From Candidatus Desulfarcum epimagneticum (GTDB lineage: Bacteria; Desulfobacterota; Desulfobacteria; Desulfobacterales; CR-1), in contig CAACVI010000034.1 in assembly GCA_900659855.1 (NCBI GenBank), positions 124,001-188,000 of the forward strand: DNA of 64,000 bases, read 5' to 3'. Shown here in pieces: positions 9,284 through 18,070 of this stretch. The notes under the pieces were generated by a model. It was not told the DNA's origin. It saw only the letters and a list, made by a program, of their open reading frames with translations, and searched no databases. Every line of letters starts with the position of its first letter. Positions within the stretch are counted from its first letter, which is position 1. The translations under genes were made by a program, and so were the position numbers.

Positions 9284-11002
9284 GGGGACCTGGACGTGCA
9301 CATACAACGCCTTTGGTGAGCTGACCAGTCAGACCAACGCCAAAAACCAGACCGCGACCATTATGACAAGCTCAATCGTCTGACAGGCGCGTCTCTTTCC
9401 GGAGCGATCAGCCAAAGCGTCGATTACGCCTATGACGCAAAAGGAAACATGACCTCGAAATCCGGAGTGGGGACATATGTGTACGGGGAAAACAGCGCCG
9501 GACCCCATGCCGTGACTTCGGTCACGGTTTCGGATGAAACTTCCCGGACATTTTCCTATGACGACAACGGCAACATGATCCGAAAAACAACGACTTCCGG
9601 ACAAAGCACAGAAACCATGTCCATTGACTGGACGTCCTTTGACAAGCCGTCCCGGTTCACAAAAGGGGGGCTTGAGAACGCCTTTTTCTACGGGCCGGAC
9701 CGGGCAAGATGAAAAAAGGCCGTGACCCGGGACGGGGTTGCCGAAAGCGTGACCGTGTATATCGGCAAGGATTATGAGAAAGTGACCGAAAACGGCCAGG
9801 ATGTCCACAAATATTTTGTTTACGCCGAGGGACAATTGGCGGCCGTCCACAAAAAAATCGGAAACGCGCCGGACGAGACGAGGTATATGCGCCGGGATTC
9901 CCTGGGAAGCATCGACACGGTGACAAACGGCCTTGGGGACGTGGAGGAAAAAATGGCCTACGCGCCATTCGGGAGCCCCCGGTCTTTGGACGGGCAGTCT
10001 GTGGATTTTTCCCTGTCTTTCACAAACCGGGGATTCACCGGCCATGAGCATATCGATGATATGGGGATCATCCACATGAACGGCCGGGTCTATGATCCTG
10101 AGATCGGCCGGTTTTTGTCTCCCGATACTTTCATCCAGGACCCCTGCAACAGTCAGAGCTTTAACCGCTACACTTACTGTTTGAACAATCCCTTGCAGTA
10201 TACTGATCCGAGCGGACAGTCTTTCAGTGTCATTGTCGCGTATGTGGCGTCCATTTCCTTTGCCGCCGTCGCAAAAGCCGTGGTGGTCGGCGCGCTGATA
10301 GGAGCCGCTGTGGGAGGGAGTATGGCGGCTATAAACGGCGGGGATGTGTTGGAGGGAATGAAAGGAGGGGCGATATCCGGAGCTATTTCCGGGGCTATTT
10401 TTGGGGGCATACATTTTATTCCCGGGATGGGGGAGGTGGGAACCGCCTTCTCCTCGTTCGGCCAGGCGATGGTTCATGCCGCCGGAGGGGCTTTGTCCGG
10501 GGCGATAAGCGCGAGTATCAACGGTTCTGATCTCGGTATGGCAATGGCAGCCGGGGCCATAGGGGCCGGGGTCGCCAAATATGTGGGCGGAAAATTTCTT
10601 CACAAAGTAGGTTTTCCCAAAGAATTGGCTGGACGGACCCTTGTGGGCGGCGCTACAGGTGGAATCGGCGCTGAAATCTATGGCAGCGATTTTGGGGAAG
10701 GTTTTACGAATGAAGCGGCTTCTGCGGCCATTGGGTTTTTGTGTAATGATCGCCTTACAGCGGGAATGGACGCGCTGGAAAAGGCCAATCGGGAATGGAC
10801 ATATAACAATGAGACCGGCCATGTGTATGGCCCTGATGGCAATCGGGTCACCAGTGAAGGTTATGGAAGAAAAGGCTACTCAGGAATGGGAGTGGGACGA
10901 AATAACCCAAGGATGACGGGTGTTAAAGACACTGGCCCCATACCCAAAGGAATGTACAGGATAGGGAAACCATATGAGCATGACGTGGTTAAACAAAAAT
11001 AG
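9284..11002 (+). pseudogene. Orphan Rhs tip 1, disrupted, with truncated tlde1 toxin
   Basis: This is the 3-prime part of an Rhs polymorphic-toxin gene without its delivery N-terminus. YD-repeat motifs such as YDKLNRLTGASLSG and FSYDDNGNMIRKTTTSG are followed by the Rhs core (GRVYDPEIGRFLSPDTFIQ, then LNNPLQYTDPSG), a Gly/Ala-rich hydrophobic stretch, and a variable tail. Damage is visible: a frameshift near 9360 and an in-frame TGA at 9710-9712 where copy 2 has a Tyr codon. After GFLCND the tail reads GYSGMGVGRNNPRMTGVKDT and GPIPKGMYRIGKP, matching the start of a tlde1 (DUF2778) L,D-transpeptidase-type toxin. It stops at DVVKQK, before the HGDS and GCI motifs that hold the catalytic residues. 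A toxic product is therefore very unlikely. Confidence 0.8.
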
Positions 11003-11114
11003 ACATTTTTTTAGGCTGATTTTTCATGGTTTTCACTGATTTCAAACATTCCACCCCGGACAAGCCGGAACCAAATAGGGGCTATGCCTTTTTCAAGACA
11101 ATGAGGGCGGTTTT

Positions 11115-11477
11115 TTGTCCACGGATTTTGGCCTTTCGGAATTCAATGTCATGGATGAAGCCGAAAGGTTAAGGCGATACCGGCGATATGTGTATGAGGC
11201 CGGGGCGTTGAGCCGGCCTGACAAGAGTTTTTCAGGAGCCATTAAAGACGGCGTCCTGGAAAAGGAAAGGCAGGCCGGGTTCAATTTGAGTCGCGTTCAG
11301 CGATTTGCATACCGAACCCGGTATTTCAGCGATTCGGGCATCATCGGGTCCAAGGCGTTTGTCATGAAAAACTACCAGCGGTTTAAGGGCCATTTCCAGT
11401 GCAAACATGAAAAAAAGCCCAAATCCATCAAGGGTCTTAATGGGATATACTCGTTGAAACGGTTGGCGAACGCCTGA
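11115..11477 (+). pseudogene. RAYT-like transposase, C-terminal remnant
   Basis: About 120 residues with the typical end of a REP-associated Y1 (HUH) transposase: RTRYFSDSGIIGSKAFVMKN, then KPKSIKGLNGIYSLKRL. The N-terminal half with the HUH pair and catalytic Tyr is absent, and no proper start is present, so it is a fragment. A shorter relative lies at 41379-41543. It sits directly behind the first Rhs tip. Confidence 0.6.
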
Positions 11478-11672
11478 TAGATCAGGTGTCAGGAGCGGGG
11501 ATATCGGTTTCATGGTGACAGACGAAAGCAGATAAAACTTGATAAACGGATTTGCCTTTGAATTATTATTCCGTTTGTGACACTCATTTAATAACTCTAT
11601 TCGCCTGTCCTTCAAATGGAGCGTTTAAGGTCATTCCAATGGGCGGAATTCAATCCCCCATCCCCTCAGTTT

Positions 11673-12044
11673 TTATTTTGGGAAATATTTTACTCCCGCA
11701 ATGCCCTTGAAATCAATATCCCGGGTCCAGACCACAGCGTCATAATCTTTCGCGGTGGCAAGGATGATACTGTCCGCCATGGGCAGCTTGAGCCGCAAAC
11801 TCAGCTTTGAGGCTGTGATCGCAAGCCTCGCTGTCAGTTCAATCACTTTTCCTTTCCGCATAGCCGCCACAGCCTGCAATGCCTGATTTTCGCCTGATTC
11901 CCGAAAAACGACTTTAAACACTTCGTAAATGGTGATGACTGGAACGATAAGCGATTGTATATCCTGAATGGGCGCGTGAAAATTTTCGGCTGAAGGCTCA
12001 TCGGCAAAATAGGACAGCCAGCCTGAAGAATCTATCACATTCAT
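11673..12044 (-). CDS. vapC: VapC-type PIN-domain toxin
   Basis: 123 residues, normal for the family. It is a Mg-dependent ribonuclease of the PIN fold. The acidic residues expected for metal binding are present: D5 in MNVIDSS, E41 in TIYEVFK, D91 in LPMADSIILATA, and D109/D111 in WTRDIDF. The ATG overlaps the stop of the antitoxin gene by four bases, the usual vapBC coupling. It lies between the two Rhs tips and stabilises itself by addiction if active. Confidence 0.9.
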   Translation of the reverse strand: MNVIDSSGWLSYFADEPSAENFHAPIQDIQSLIVPVITIYEVFKVVFRESGENQALQAVAAMRKGKVIELTARLAITASKLSLRLKLPMADSIILATAKDYDAVVWTRDIDFKGIAGVKYFPK

Positions 12045-12247
12045 ACTCTGTCCCGTTCACGATCAAACTCCGTGTTGATGCCTTTCACGAATCCACGTAA
12101 TTCAGAAATGTCCATATCAGGGATAAGCTCAATTCTTCCCTCATATTCGATAACCTGCATTTTCTGTCCGGGCTTAAGGTCCATGGATTTTATGACATTT
12201 TGGGGGAGCGCCACTTGAAATTTTGGAGACACTGTCACAGTTTGCAT
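12041..12247 (-). CDS. vapB: AbrB-fold (VapB/MazE-type) antitoxin
   Basis: 68 residues with an AbrB swapped-hairpin domain at the N-terminus (TVSPKFQVALPQNVIKSMDL, then KPGQKMQVIEYEGRIELIP) and a charged C-terminal tail for binding the toxin. AAAGGAGG lies just upstream of the ATG. The first gene of the operon, so it probably represses the promoter in the gap 12248-12400 together with the toxin. Confidence 0.9.
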   Translation of the reverse strand: MQTVTVSPKFQVALPQNVIKSMDLKPGQKMQVIEYEGRIELIPDMDISELRGFVKGINTEFDRERDRV

Positions 12248-12407
12248 ATTGGAATCCTCCTTTGACTGAATTCAAGTGTCACAATAGCGTCATCGATAAA
12301 AATTTTCAATGATTAAAATAGCGCCTGAACGAAAGCCTGCGCGATTTTGATTTTATCAAGTATTATCGGCCTGTCTCCATTTTGACCATTTAACGGAAGA
12401 GTTCTCA

Positions 12408-13922
12408 TATGACAGTCTCAATCGTCTGACAACCGCTGATCTTTCCGGTCAGATCGACGACAGCGTCTCTTATCAATATAACGCCATGGGGACATATGTG
12501 TACGGGGAAAACAGCGCCGGACCCCATGCCGTGACTTCAGCCGGAAGCCATACATTTCAATATGACGACAACGGCAACATGATCCGAAAAACAACGACTT
12601 CCGGACAAACCACAGAAACCATGTCCATTGACTGGACGTCCTTTGACAAGCCGTCTCTGTTTACAAAAGGGGATATTAAAAACGCCTTTTTCTACGGGCC
12701 GGACCGGGCAAGATACAAAAAGACCGTGACCCGGGACGGGGTCGCCGAAAGCGTGACCGTGTATATCGGCAAGGATTATGAGAAAGTGACCGAAAACGGC
12801 CAGGATGTTCACAAATACTTTGTTTACGCCGAAGGGCAGCTGGCGGCCGTGCACAAGAAAATCGGAAACGCGCCGGGCGAGACGAGGTATATGCACCGGG
12901 ATTCCCTGGGAAGCATCGACACGGTGACAAACGGCCTTGGGGACGTGGAGGAAAAAATGGCCTACGCGCCATTCGGAAGCCCCCGGTCTTTGGACGGGCA
13001 GTCTGTGGATTTTTCGCTGTCTTTCACAAACCGGGGATTCACCGGTCATGAGCATATCGATGACATGGGGATCATCCACATGAACGGCAGGGTCTATGAT
13101 CCTGAGATCGGCCGGTTCATGTCGCCGGACACTTTCATCCAGGATCCTTACAGCAGCCAGAGTTTTAACCGCTACACTTACTGTTTGAACAATCCTTTGC
13201 AGTATACTGATCCGAGTGGGCATTTTTTTGGATGCATCGTCGCGGCTATTGTGGCCATCGCCACCAATCCCGTCGTGGTGGGCATCGCAGCCGGGGCCTT
13301 AGCGGGAGCCGCCATCGGCGCCGCCGTCGGGGGGGCTATGGCGGCCATCAACGGCGGGGATGTGTTGGAGGCAATGAAAGGAGGGGCGATATCCGGGGCT
13401 ATCTTTGGGGGTATACATTTTATTCCCGGGATGGGGGAGGTGGGAACCGCCTTCTCCTCGTTCGGCCAGGCGATGGTTCATGGCGCCGGAGGGGCGCTGT
13501 CCGGGGCGATAACCGCGAGCATCAATGGCTCTGATCTCGACATGGCAATGGTGACGGTCGCCATAGGGGCCGGGGTCGCCAAATATGTGGGCGGGAAATT
13601 TTTTCACGGAAAAAGTTTCCCCAAAGAATTGGCTGGACGAACCCTTGTGGGCGGCGCTACAGGTGGAATCGGCGCTGAAATCTATGGCGGCGATTTCGGG
13701 AATGGATTTACGAATGGCATGGCCAATGCCGCGGTTACTGCGGCCATTGGGTTTTTGTGTAATGATATGTATGATGAATTGTATGATTGGGGCGATGAGG
13801 GAATATATGAGGAAGTAGGAACCTGCGGTAGTGGGTGGAATGAACCATTTGTCGCAGACAATCCAAGTGGTTTCGCTTTTGCAGAAGTCATGATCTTGGT
13901 TATGGCTCATTGGGATGGTTAG
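12408..13922 (+). CDS. Orphan Rhs tip 2 with a different C-terminus
   Basis: A continuous frame of about 500 residues that begins inside the YD repeats (YDSLNRLTTADLSGQ) without a true start; the first Met is at 12486. It carries the Rhs core through NNPLQYTDPSG and a long Gly/Ala-rich hydrophobic segment. It closely resembles tip 1 at 9470-10750, then diverges after GFLCND into an unrelated tail (MYDELYDWGDEG to VMAHWDG). Core Rhs proteins form a shell that encloses and releases the C-terminal toxin; this copy lacks the delivery part and is a displaced tip that could be swapped into a full-length gene by recombination. The tail is only about 50 residues, short for a toxin, and may be frameshifted (see 13910-14137). 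Confidence 0.75.
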   Translation, partial: YDSLNRLTTADLSGQIDDSVSYQYNAMGTYVYGENSAGPHAVTSAGSHTFQYDDNGNMIRKTTTSGQTTETMSIDWTSFDKPSLFTKGDIKNAFFYGPDRARYKKTVTRDGVAESVTVYIGKDYEKVTENGQDVHKYFVYAEGQLAAVHKKIGNAPGETRYMHRDSLGSIDTVTNGLGDVEEKMAYAPFGSPRSLDGQSVDFSLSFTNRGFTGHEHIDDMGIIHMNGRVYDPEIGRFMSPDTFIQDPYSSQSFNRYTYCLNNPLQYTDPSGHFFGCIVAAIVAIATNPVVVGIAAGALAGAAIGAAVGGAMAAINGGDVLEAMKGGAISGAIFGGIHFIPGMGEVGTAFSSFGQAMVHGAGGALSGAITASINGSDLDMAMVTVAIGAGVAKYVGGKFFHGKSFPKELAGRTLVGGATGGIGAEIYGGDFGNGFTNGMANAAVTAAIGFLCNDMYDELYDWGDEGIYEEVGTCGSGWNEPFVADNPSGFAFAEVMILVMAHWDG

Positions 13923-14137
13923 AACAAAAACCACGAAGCTATTATGATTTAAAATTTAAAGAAGAATTGTTGGCAGTCTGTTCCGAGATCCGTAGACCAA
14001 TGCGACATGTAGCCTGCAAAAAAACGGCAATGCGTTATTATAAAGTGGTTGATTCCATGGGGGGAAGTGCATTCGAAAAGGGGCAAATGAAAGAAGAGGA
14101 AAAAGCGTTTAAAAGAATTCTGCCAAAAAACAATTAA
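13910..14137 (+). CDS. Small frame overlapping the Rhs tip 2 end
   Basis: 75 residues, lysine-rich and AT-rich, overlapping the last 13 bases of the Rhs frame in another phase. It could be a short immunity gene, or the rest of the Rhs toxin domain separated by a frameshift, since joining them gives a tail of about 120 residues. No convincing ribosome-binding site precedes it. I do not recognise the family. Confidence 0.35.
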   Translation: MGWLEQKPRSYYDLKFKEELLAVCSEIRRPMRHVACKKTAMRYYKVVDSMGGSAFEKGQMKEEEKAFKRILPKNN

Positions 14138-14364
14138 CCCGGTAAACTCCCGGCTTTGCCGGGGAGACTTGTGGAGTTTGAAAGTTCCGGGAATATGGTG
14201 AAACCTCCTTTTTGTGAACGGCACAGAGGGGAGGCTTCATAAAGAGGAGGTTTCTAACTTCGAAAAACGAAATATATTTTTTATTGAGTAAAGACAAATA
14301 GTTAGACAAAAAAAATATTTGTTAAGCATCTGGTTTTCTTGATAAGATTTATTGGGGGCATACT
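14138..14364. other. AT-rich non-coding gap with small hairpin
   Basis: No gene seen. It contains a short hairpin CCCGGCTTTGCCGGG near 14152-14166 soon after the stop of the preceding small frame, then AT-rich sequence leading to the membrane-protein gene. Confidence 0.4.
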
Positions 14365-14757
14365 ATGATACGCAAACTGTCAATAACCGTATTAAGCATA
14401 GGATTTTTTCTTCATATACACACGTTTATGTTTAAAATTAAAGAGGGTTTTGAATTTGAATTGTCGGAATTCCTATTTTTATCATTATTGCCTTACATAA
14501 TCTGCTTAACAGTATTTTTCACAAAACAAAAATCTTTTATGCCTTTTTTGGGGTCTGCAATACCCTTGTTCATTGATATTATTACATATTATTCAGTATT
14601 TATAAACCCAAAATCTTCTACAGACAGTTTAGCTTTTTTGTGGATGCCGATTTGGAATACTGTATTTTTTGTACCTTTGGGTTTTCTGTTTGGTTATATT
14701 ATTGACAGGCAGTTGGTTGCCAAGCAAGGTAATGATACCAAAGAGCAAAACGAATGA
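14365..14757 (+). CDS. Small AT-rich membrane protein, possible immunity protein
   Basis: 130 residues with about four hydrophobic segments (near residues 5-25, 33-52, 58-75 and 92-113) and a hydrophilic tail ending KEQNE. Codon use is strongly AT-rich, unlike the core genes. A GGGGG stretch precedes the ATG. The position right behind an Rhs variable tip is where immunity genes are found, and several immunity proteins are small membrane proteins, but this role is an inference from position only. Confidence 0.55.
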   Translation: MIRKLSITVLSIGFFLHIHTFMFKIKEGFEFELSEFLFLSLLPYIICLTVFFTKQKSFMPFLGSAIPLFIDIITYYSVFINPKSSTDSLAFLWMPIWNTVFFVPLGFLFGYIIDRQLVAKQGNDTKEQNE

Positions 14758-14894
14758 ACATAAGCGCATAAAGGCATACCGAAGTCAAAGCTTGAACAGT
14801 GAATGATGCCCGGGCCGGGATCGCGGATCGCCCGGGGAACCTGATGGAGTTCCTTGGGCCATGAAAAAAACAGAGACAGGCGAATAAAACTCGG

Positions 14895-15263
14895 TCATTG
14901 AATCGCGTCAATCCCGGAGCGCTCCCCATGAGCGGCTGTCTCTTCAAAATGCCCGGAGCGTCGGGGATCTGAAGCCGATTCGATTGAAAGCCTGAAACCC
15001 AGTGAATGAAGGATGGAGCGAAGCGTGTTTATTTTTGGATTTCCTTTTTTCGAAAGAGTTCTGTAAAGGGTTTGTCGGTTCAGTTCTGTATGTTTTGAAA
15101 GCTTCGTGATGCCTCCCCGCGCTTCCGCGACCGTTCGAAGGGCCATGAGGAACGCTTCCGTATTCCCGTCTCTAAAGTATTCATCAAGAGAGCGCCTGAG
15201 ATATTCGGCCGCCTCCCCGGGGTCTTTCATTTTTTCCGTCACAAGTTCCCTGTAATTCCCCAT
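14895..15263 (-). CDS. Orphan addiction-module antidote (HTH) protein
   Basis: 122 residues. The pattern AAEYLRRSLDEYFRDGNTEA, then GGITKLSKHTELNRQTLYRT and NPKINTLRSILHSLGFRLSI is that of the probable addiction-module antidote family with a Cro-type helix-turn-helix. Its normal partner is a RelE/HigB-like killer protein encoded directly upstream, but none is present; upstream lies a 99-bp gap and then the divergent RHH/MazF pair. So it is an orphan antitoxin, possibly still a regulator. Confidence 0.75.
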   Translation of the reverse strand: MGNYRELVTEKMKDPGEAAEYLRRSLDEYFRDGNTEAFLMALRTVAEARGGITKLSKHTELNRQTLYRTLSKKGNPKINTLRSILHSLGFRLSIESASDPRRSGHFEETAAHGERSGIDAIQ

Positions 15264-15301
15264 GTCTCTCTCCTTTTATACTCCTTAATGCGAAAATGGA
15301 T

Positions 15302-15330
15302 TTGACATGGGCTGAAAGGCCGATTAAAAT
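15302..15330 (+). promoter_or_regulatory. Promoter of the RHH/MazF pair
   Basis: TTGACA at 15302-15307 and TAAAAT at 15325-15330 with a 17-base spacer, 33 bases before the antitoxin start. It lies in a 99-bp gap shared with the divergent orphan antidote gene. Confidence 0.6.
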
Positions 15331-15362
15331 AGCTATAGATATCCACATTCAGGAGACGTGAT

Positions 15363-15596
15363 ATGAAAACGGTTCAGATGACCCTTGATGAAGACCTGGT
15401 TCAAACGGTTGATCGTATCTCGAAACAGCTTCACACCACTCGCTCCGCTTTCACACGAAAGGCGCTTCGAGAGGCCATTGACCGTCACAATATTGACCGC
15501 CTGGAGCGCCGGCATCGGGAGGGATACGAGCGGCGACCGGTGGGAGGTGATGAATTCTCGGTTTGGGAAAAAGAGCAGGATTGGGGCGACGCGTGA
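15363..15596 (+). CDS. Ribbon-helix-helix antitoxin
   Basis: 77 residues. The N-terminal MKTVQMTLDEDLVQTVDRIS strand-helix and the second helix TTRSAFTRKALREAI form an RHH (CopG/MazE-like) DNA-binding domain; the C-terminal half is charged and probably wraps the toxin. CAGGAGACG precedes the ATG. It overlaps the MazF-family gene by four bases (GTGA). Confidence 0.85.
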   Translation: MKTVQMTLDEDLVQTVDRISKQLHTTRSAFTRKALREAIDRHNIDRLERRHREGYERRPVGGDEFSVWEKEQDWGDA

Positions 15597-15904
15597 AACA
15601 CGGCGAAATTCGCTGGTATAAATTCGCCCGGCCGGACAAAAAAAGGCCGGTTCTCATCCTGACCCGGGATTCTGCGCTGGACTATCTGGGGGAGGCGACT
15701 GTCGCGCCCATTACAACCACAACACGCGACATACCGTCCGAGGTTTTTCTCTCAAAAGCCGACGGCATGCCAAAGGATTGCGCGATTAACTGTGACCATC
15801 TGCAAACGGTTTCCAAGGCGAAGATCGGCTCCCTGATCTCAACCTTGTCCCCGTCAAAAATGTCTGATGTCGGCCGGGCGATCCGCTTTGCTCTTGGGAT
15901 CTGA
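15593..15904 (+). CDS. MazF/PemK-family mRNA interferase toxin
   Basis: About 103 residues. The start VKHGEIRWYKFARPDKKRPV and the blocks VAPITTTTRDIPSEV and INCDHLQTVSKAKIGSLIS are typical of the PemK/MazF barrel, which cleaves mRNA at short motifs. GTG at 15593 overlaps the antitoxin stop, giving translational coupling; an earlier ATG at 15563 is in frame but lies inside the antitoxin gene. Confidence 0.9.
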   Translation: MKHGEIRWYKFARPDKKRPVLILTRDSALDYLGEATVAPITTTTRDIPSEVFLSKADGMPKDCAINCDHLQTVSKAKIGSLISTLSPSKMSDVGRAIRFALGI

Positions 15905-15986
15905 AACATCTCAGGAACCATTTTTGAGCCCCTTCCCGATGATATCGGCGCCGCTCCACCGCCTTTTCTCTCCGGCCTCATCCTTG

Positions 15987-17114
15987 TCACGCGCCGGGCG
16001 CTTTCTCCTTTTCCCGCTCTTTTTTCTCCACCACGCAATAAATGCCGCCCTCTTCCAGGCCCGGCCCGAAGCAGCCGTTGCACGAAATGCACGCGGCGGG
16101 TCTTCGGTCCCCTTTCATCCACCGGCCGGGCATATCCGGCTCCCGGATCAGGGGCCTGGACATGGCCACATAATCGACGGCCCCTGAAGAGACGGCGTCT
16201 TCGCAGACATCGTAAGACCGAAATCCCCCCACCGACATCACGGGACAGGCCGCCACCTCCCGGACCCGGCGGGCGGCGTCCAGATTGTAGGCCTCCTTTT
16301 CGGGCGCGTTGATCTTTTTTCGAGCCGGGGTTTTGTCCCCCGACGCCATGGTTCCGGTGGACACTTCGATGGCGTCGATGCCCGCGTCCGAAAGCCGCCC
16401 GGCCGCGAAAAGCGCCTCTTCAATCTCAAGCCCCCCCTCCAGATGGTCGCCCGCCGTCAGTTTTATCATCGCCGGAAAATCGTGGCCCGCCTCCTTTCGG
16501 ACAGCGTCGTAAACCTCCATCAGAAAACGGCTCCGGCCCTCGATGCCGCCGCCGTAGTCATCTTCCCGAAGATTGGTGTGCGGGGACAGGAACTGGTTGA
16601 TGAGATACCCGTGGGCGCCGTGAAGCTGGACCGCGTCAAATTCCCACTCCCTGGCCCTGCGCGCGCCGGCCCCGAATGCCGCCGCGATATCGCGAATCTC
16701 CGGGATGGAAAGCGCCCCGGGGGTCTCGGGATACTGGACCGTTTCCACGGCCGAAGGCGCCAGGGTCCGCCCGCCCGCCGTTTTGGAGTCGGTCTGCCCC
16801 CCGGCGTGGACCAGCTGAACGGCGATCTTTCCCCCGGCGTCGTGAACGGCCCGGGTGATCCGTAAGGCGTCCTTCGCGAAATCATCGGTGTGAAAGCCCA
16901 TTTTGCCGGGCAGCTGTTTGCCGTCCGGCCGCACAAAGGCGTAGCCGGTGATAATCAGCCCCACGCCCCCCCGGGCCAGGTTTCCATAAAAGGCGGCCAG
17001 CTTTTCAGACGGGCGGCCGTCGGGCCCGCACATTCCCTCCCAGGTGGCGGAGCGCGCCACACGGTTGGAAAGCCTCATGCCGTTGATGACTGTTTCCTCG
17101 AATAATGTCGCCAT
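15987..17114 (-). CDS. Old Yellow Enzyme-family NADH:flavin oxidoreductase
   Basis: About 375 residues forming one FMN-binding TIM barrel. The motif HGAHGYLINQFLSPHTNLR carries the substrate-binding His pair and is diagnostic, together with LVHAGGQT and VSTGTM. A C-terminal cysteine cluster (CISCNGCF) ends the barrel, in the place where larger 2,4-dienoyl-CoA-reductase-type relatives bind 4Fe-4S with CxxCxxxC; the second domain of those enzymes is absent. Members reduce activated C=C bonds; the substrate is unknown. The second ATG (17114) is better placed behind AGGAGG than the first (17120). Confidence 0.9.
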   Translation of the reverse strand: MATLFEETVINGMRLSNRVARSATWEGMCGPDGRPSEKLAAFYGNLARGGVGLIITGYAFVRPDGKQLPGKMGFHTDDFAKDALRITRAVHDAGGKIAVQLVHAGGQTDSKTAGGRTLAPSAVETVQYPETPGALSIPEIRDIAAAFGAGARRAREWEFDAVQLHGAHGYLINQFLSPHTNLREDDYGGGIEGRSRFLMEVYDAVRKEAGHDFPAMIKLTAGDHLEGGLEIEEALFAAGRLSDAGIDAIEVSTGTMASGDKTPARKKINAPEKEAYNLDAARRVREVAACPVMSVGGFRSYDVCEDAVSSGAVDYVAMSRPLIREPDMPGRWMKGDRRPAACISCNGCFGPGLEEGGIYCVVEKKEREKEKAPGA

Positions 17115-17343
17115 ATCCATCTCCTCCTTTAAATCCTTTAAAATTTTTTTGAAAACCCTTTGAAAATTTAGCGCCGCGATTTTTGTTTGACAAGAGTAAA
17201 GATGCGAAAAAAACTCCAGGGCCCCGAAACGATTTCCTGTTGCAAAAAATCCTGAACGCTGATAAAGGACACATGAAACGTTTCTGATCTTAACCGCTTG
17301 TGTTTATTTTAAATCATTACAACCCAAAAAGGGGTGAGTCCCG

Positions 17344-18036
17344 ATGTTTGCAAACACGCAGGTGTGGATGGATCTTTTTTTAAAATTCAGCGCCGCCACG
17401 ATTTTAAGCGGGGCCATCGGCCTGGAGCGGGAGTACCACGGCCGGGCGGCGGGCCTTCGCACCCATATCCTGGTGTGTCTGGCCTCCACCGCCATCATGT
17501 CCATCTCCCAGGCGGCCCAGGCGGTCTTCGAGTCCCAGGGCGCCGAGTCGGTGTTCAGAATCGATCCCTGGCGCCTGGCCGCCGGAATCGTGACCGGCAT
17601 CGGTTTTTTGGGGGGCGGCGCCATTTTGAAATCCAACGACCTGATCCGGGGGCTGACCACGGCCGCCTGCGTCTGGTTTGTGGCCGCCATCGGGATCATC
17701 ATCGGCTCGGGGCTCTATGCGCCAGCCATCATGATCACCCTTTTCGGACTCGCGGTCCTCACCGGCCTGGAGCCTTTGGGGAACCGGATTCCTTCGGAAA
17801 AATTCGGCAGAATCGAAATCGTTTCGGAAATGGCGTCCGCTGAAAAAATCGAAAACGCCTGCCTGAATATTTTGAGACAATACGCCATCTCCATTGTCGG
17901 CACCGTGATCTCGGCGGATTCCGAAACCGGCCAGAGAACCCTGACCCTTGAGATCAGGACCCGGAAAGTCAAAAACAAACACGAAATTTTAAAAAAGCTG
18001 TTTTATCTGCCCAATGTCAAAAGCGTGAGATGGTGA
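17344..18036 (+). CDS. MgtC/SapB-family membrane protein
   Basis: 230 residues. The N-terminal 140 residues hold four to five membrane helices with the family signatures SGAIGLEREYHGRAAGLRTH and GIGFLGGGAILKS, then LTTAACVWFVAAIG. The C-terminal 80 residues form a soluble ACT-like domain ending in FYLPNVKSVRW. MgtC-type proteins affect Mg homeostasis and ATP synthase activity in some bacteria; the role here is unproven. It precedes the CoADR-like gene by 34 bases on the same strand. Confidence 0.9.
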   Translation: MFANTQVWMDLFLKFSAATILSGAIGLEREYHGRAAGLRTHILVCLASTAIMSISQAAQAVFESQGAESVFRIDPWRLAAGIVTGIGFLGGGAILKSNDLIRGLTTAACVWFVAAIGIIIGSGLYAPAIMITLFGLAVLTGLEPLGNRIPSEKFGRIEIVSEMASAEKIENACLNILRQYAISIVGTVISADSETGQRTLTLEIRTRKVKNKHEILKKLFYLPNVKSVRW

Positions 18037-18070
18037 CGAAGCGCGGAAAGAATCTTTTGAAAGGACACCC

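Noticed and set aside
9329-10822. Minus-strand frame of 497 codons over the first Rhs tip
   Set aside because: The opposite strand shows clear Rhs YD repeats and core; this is its shadow.
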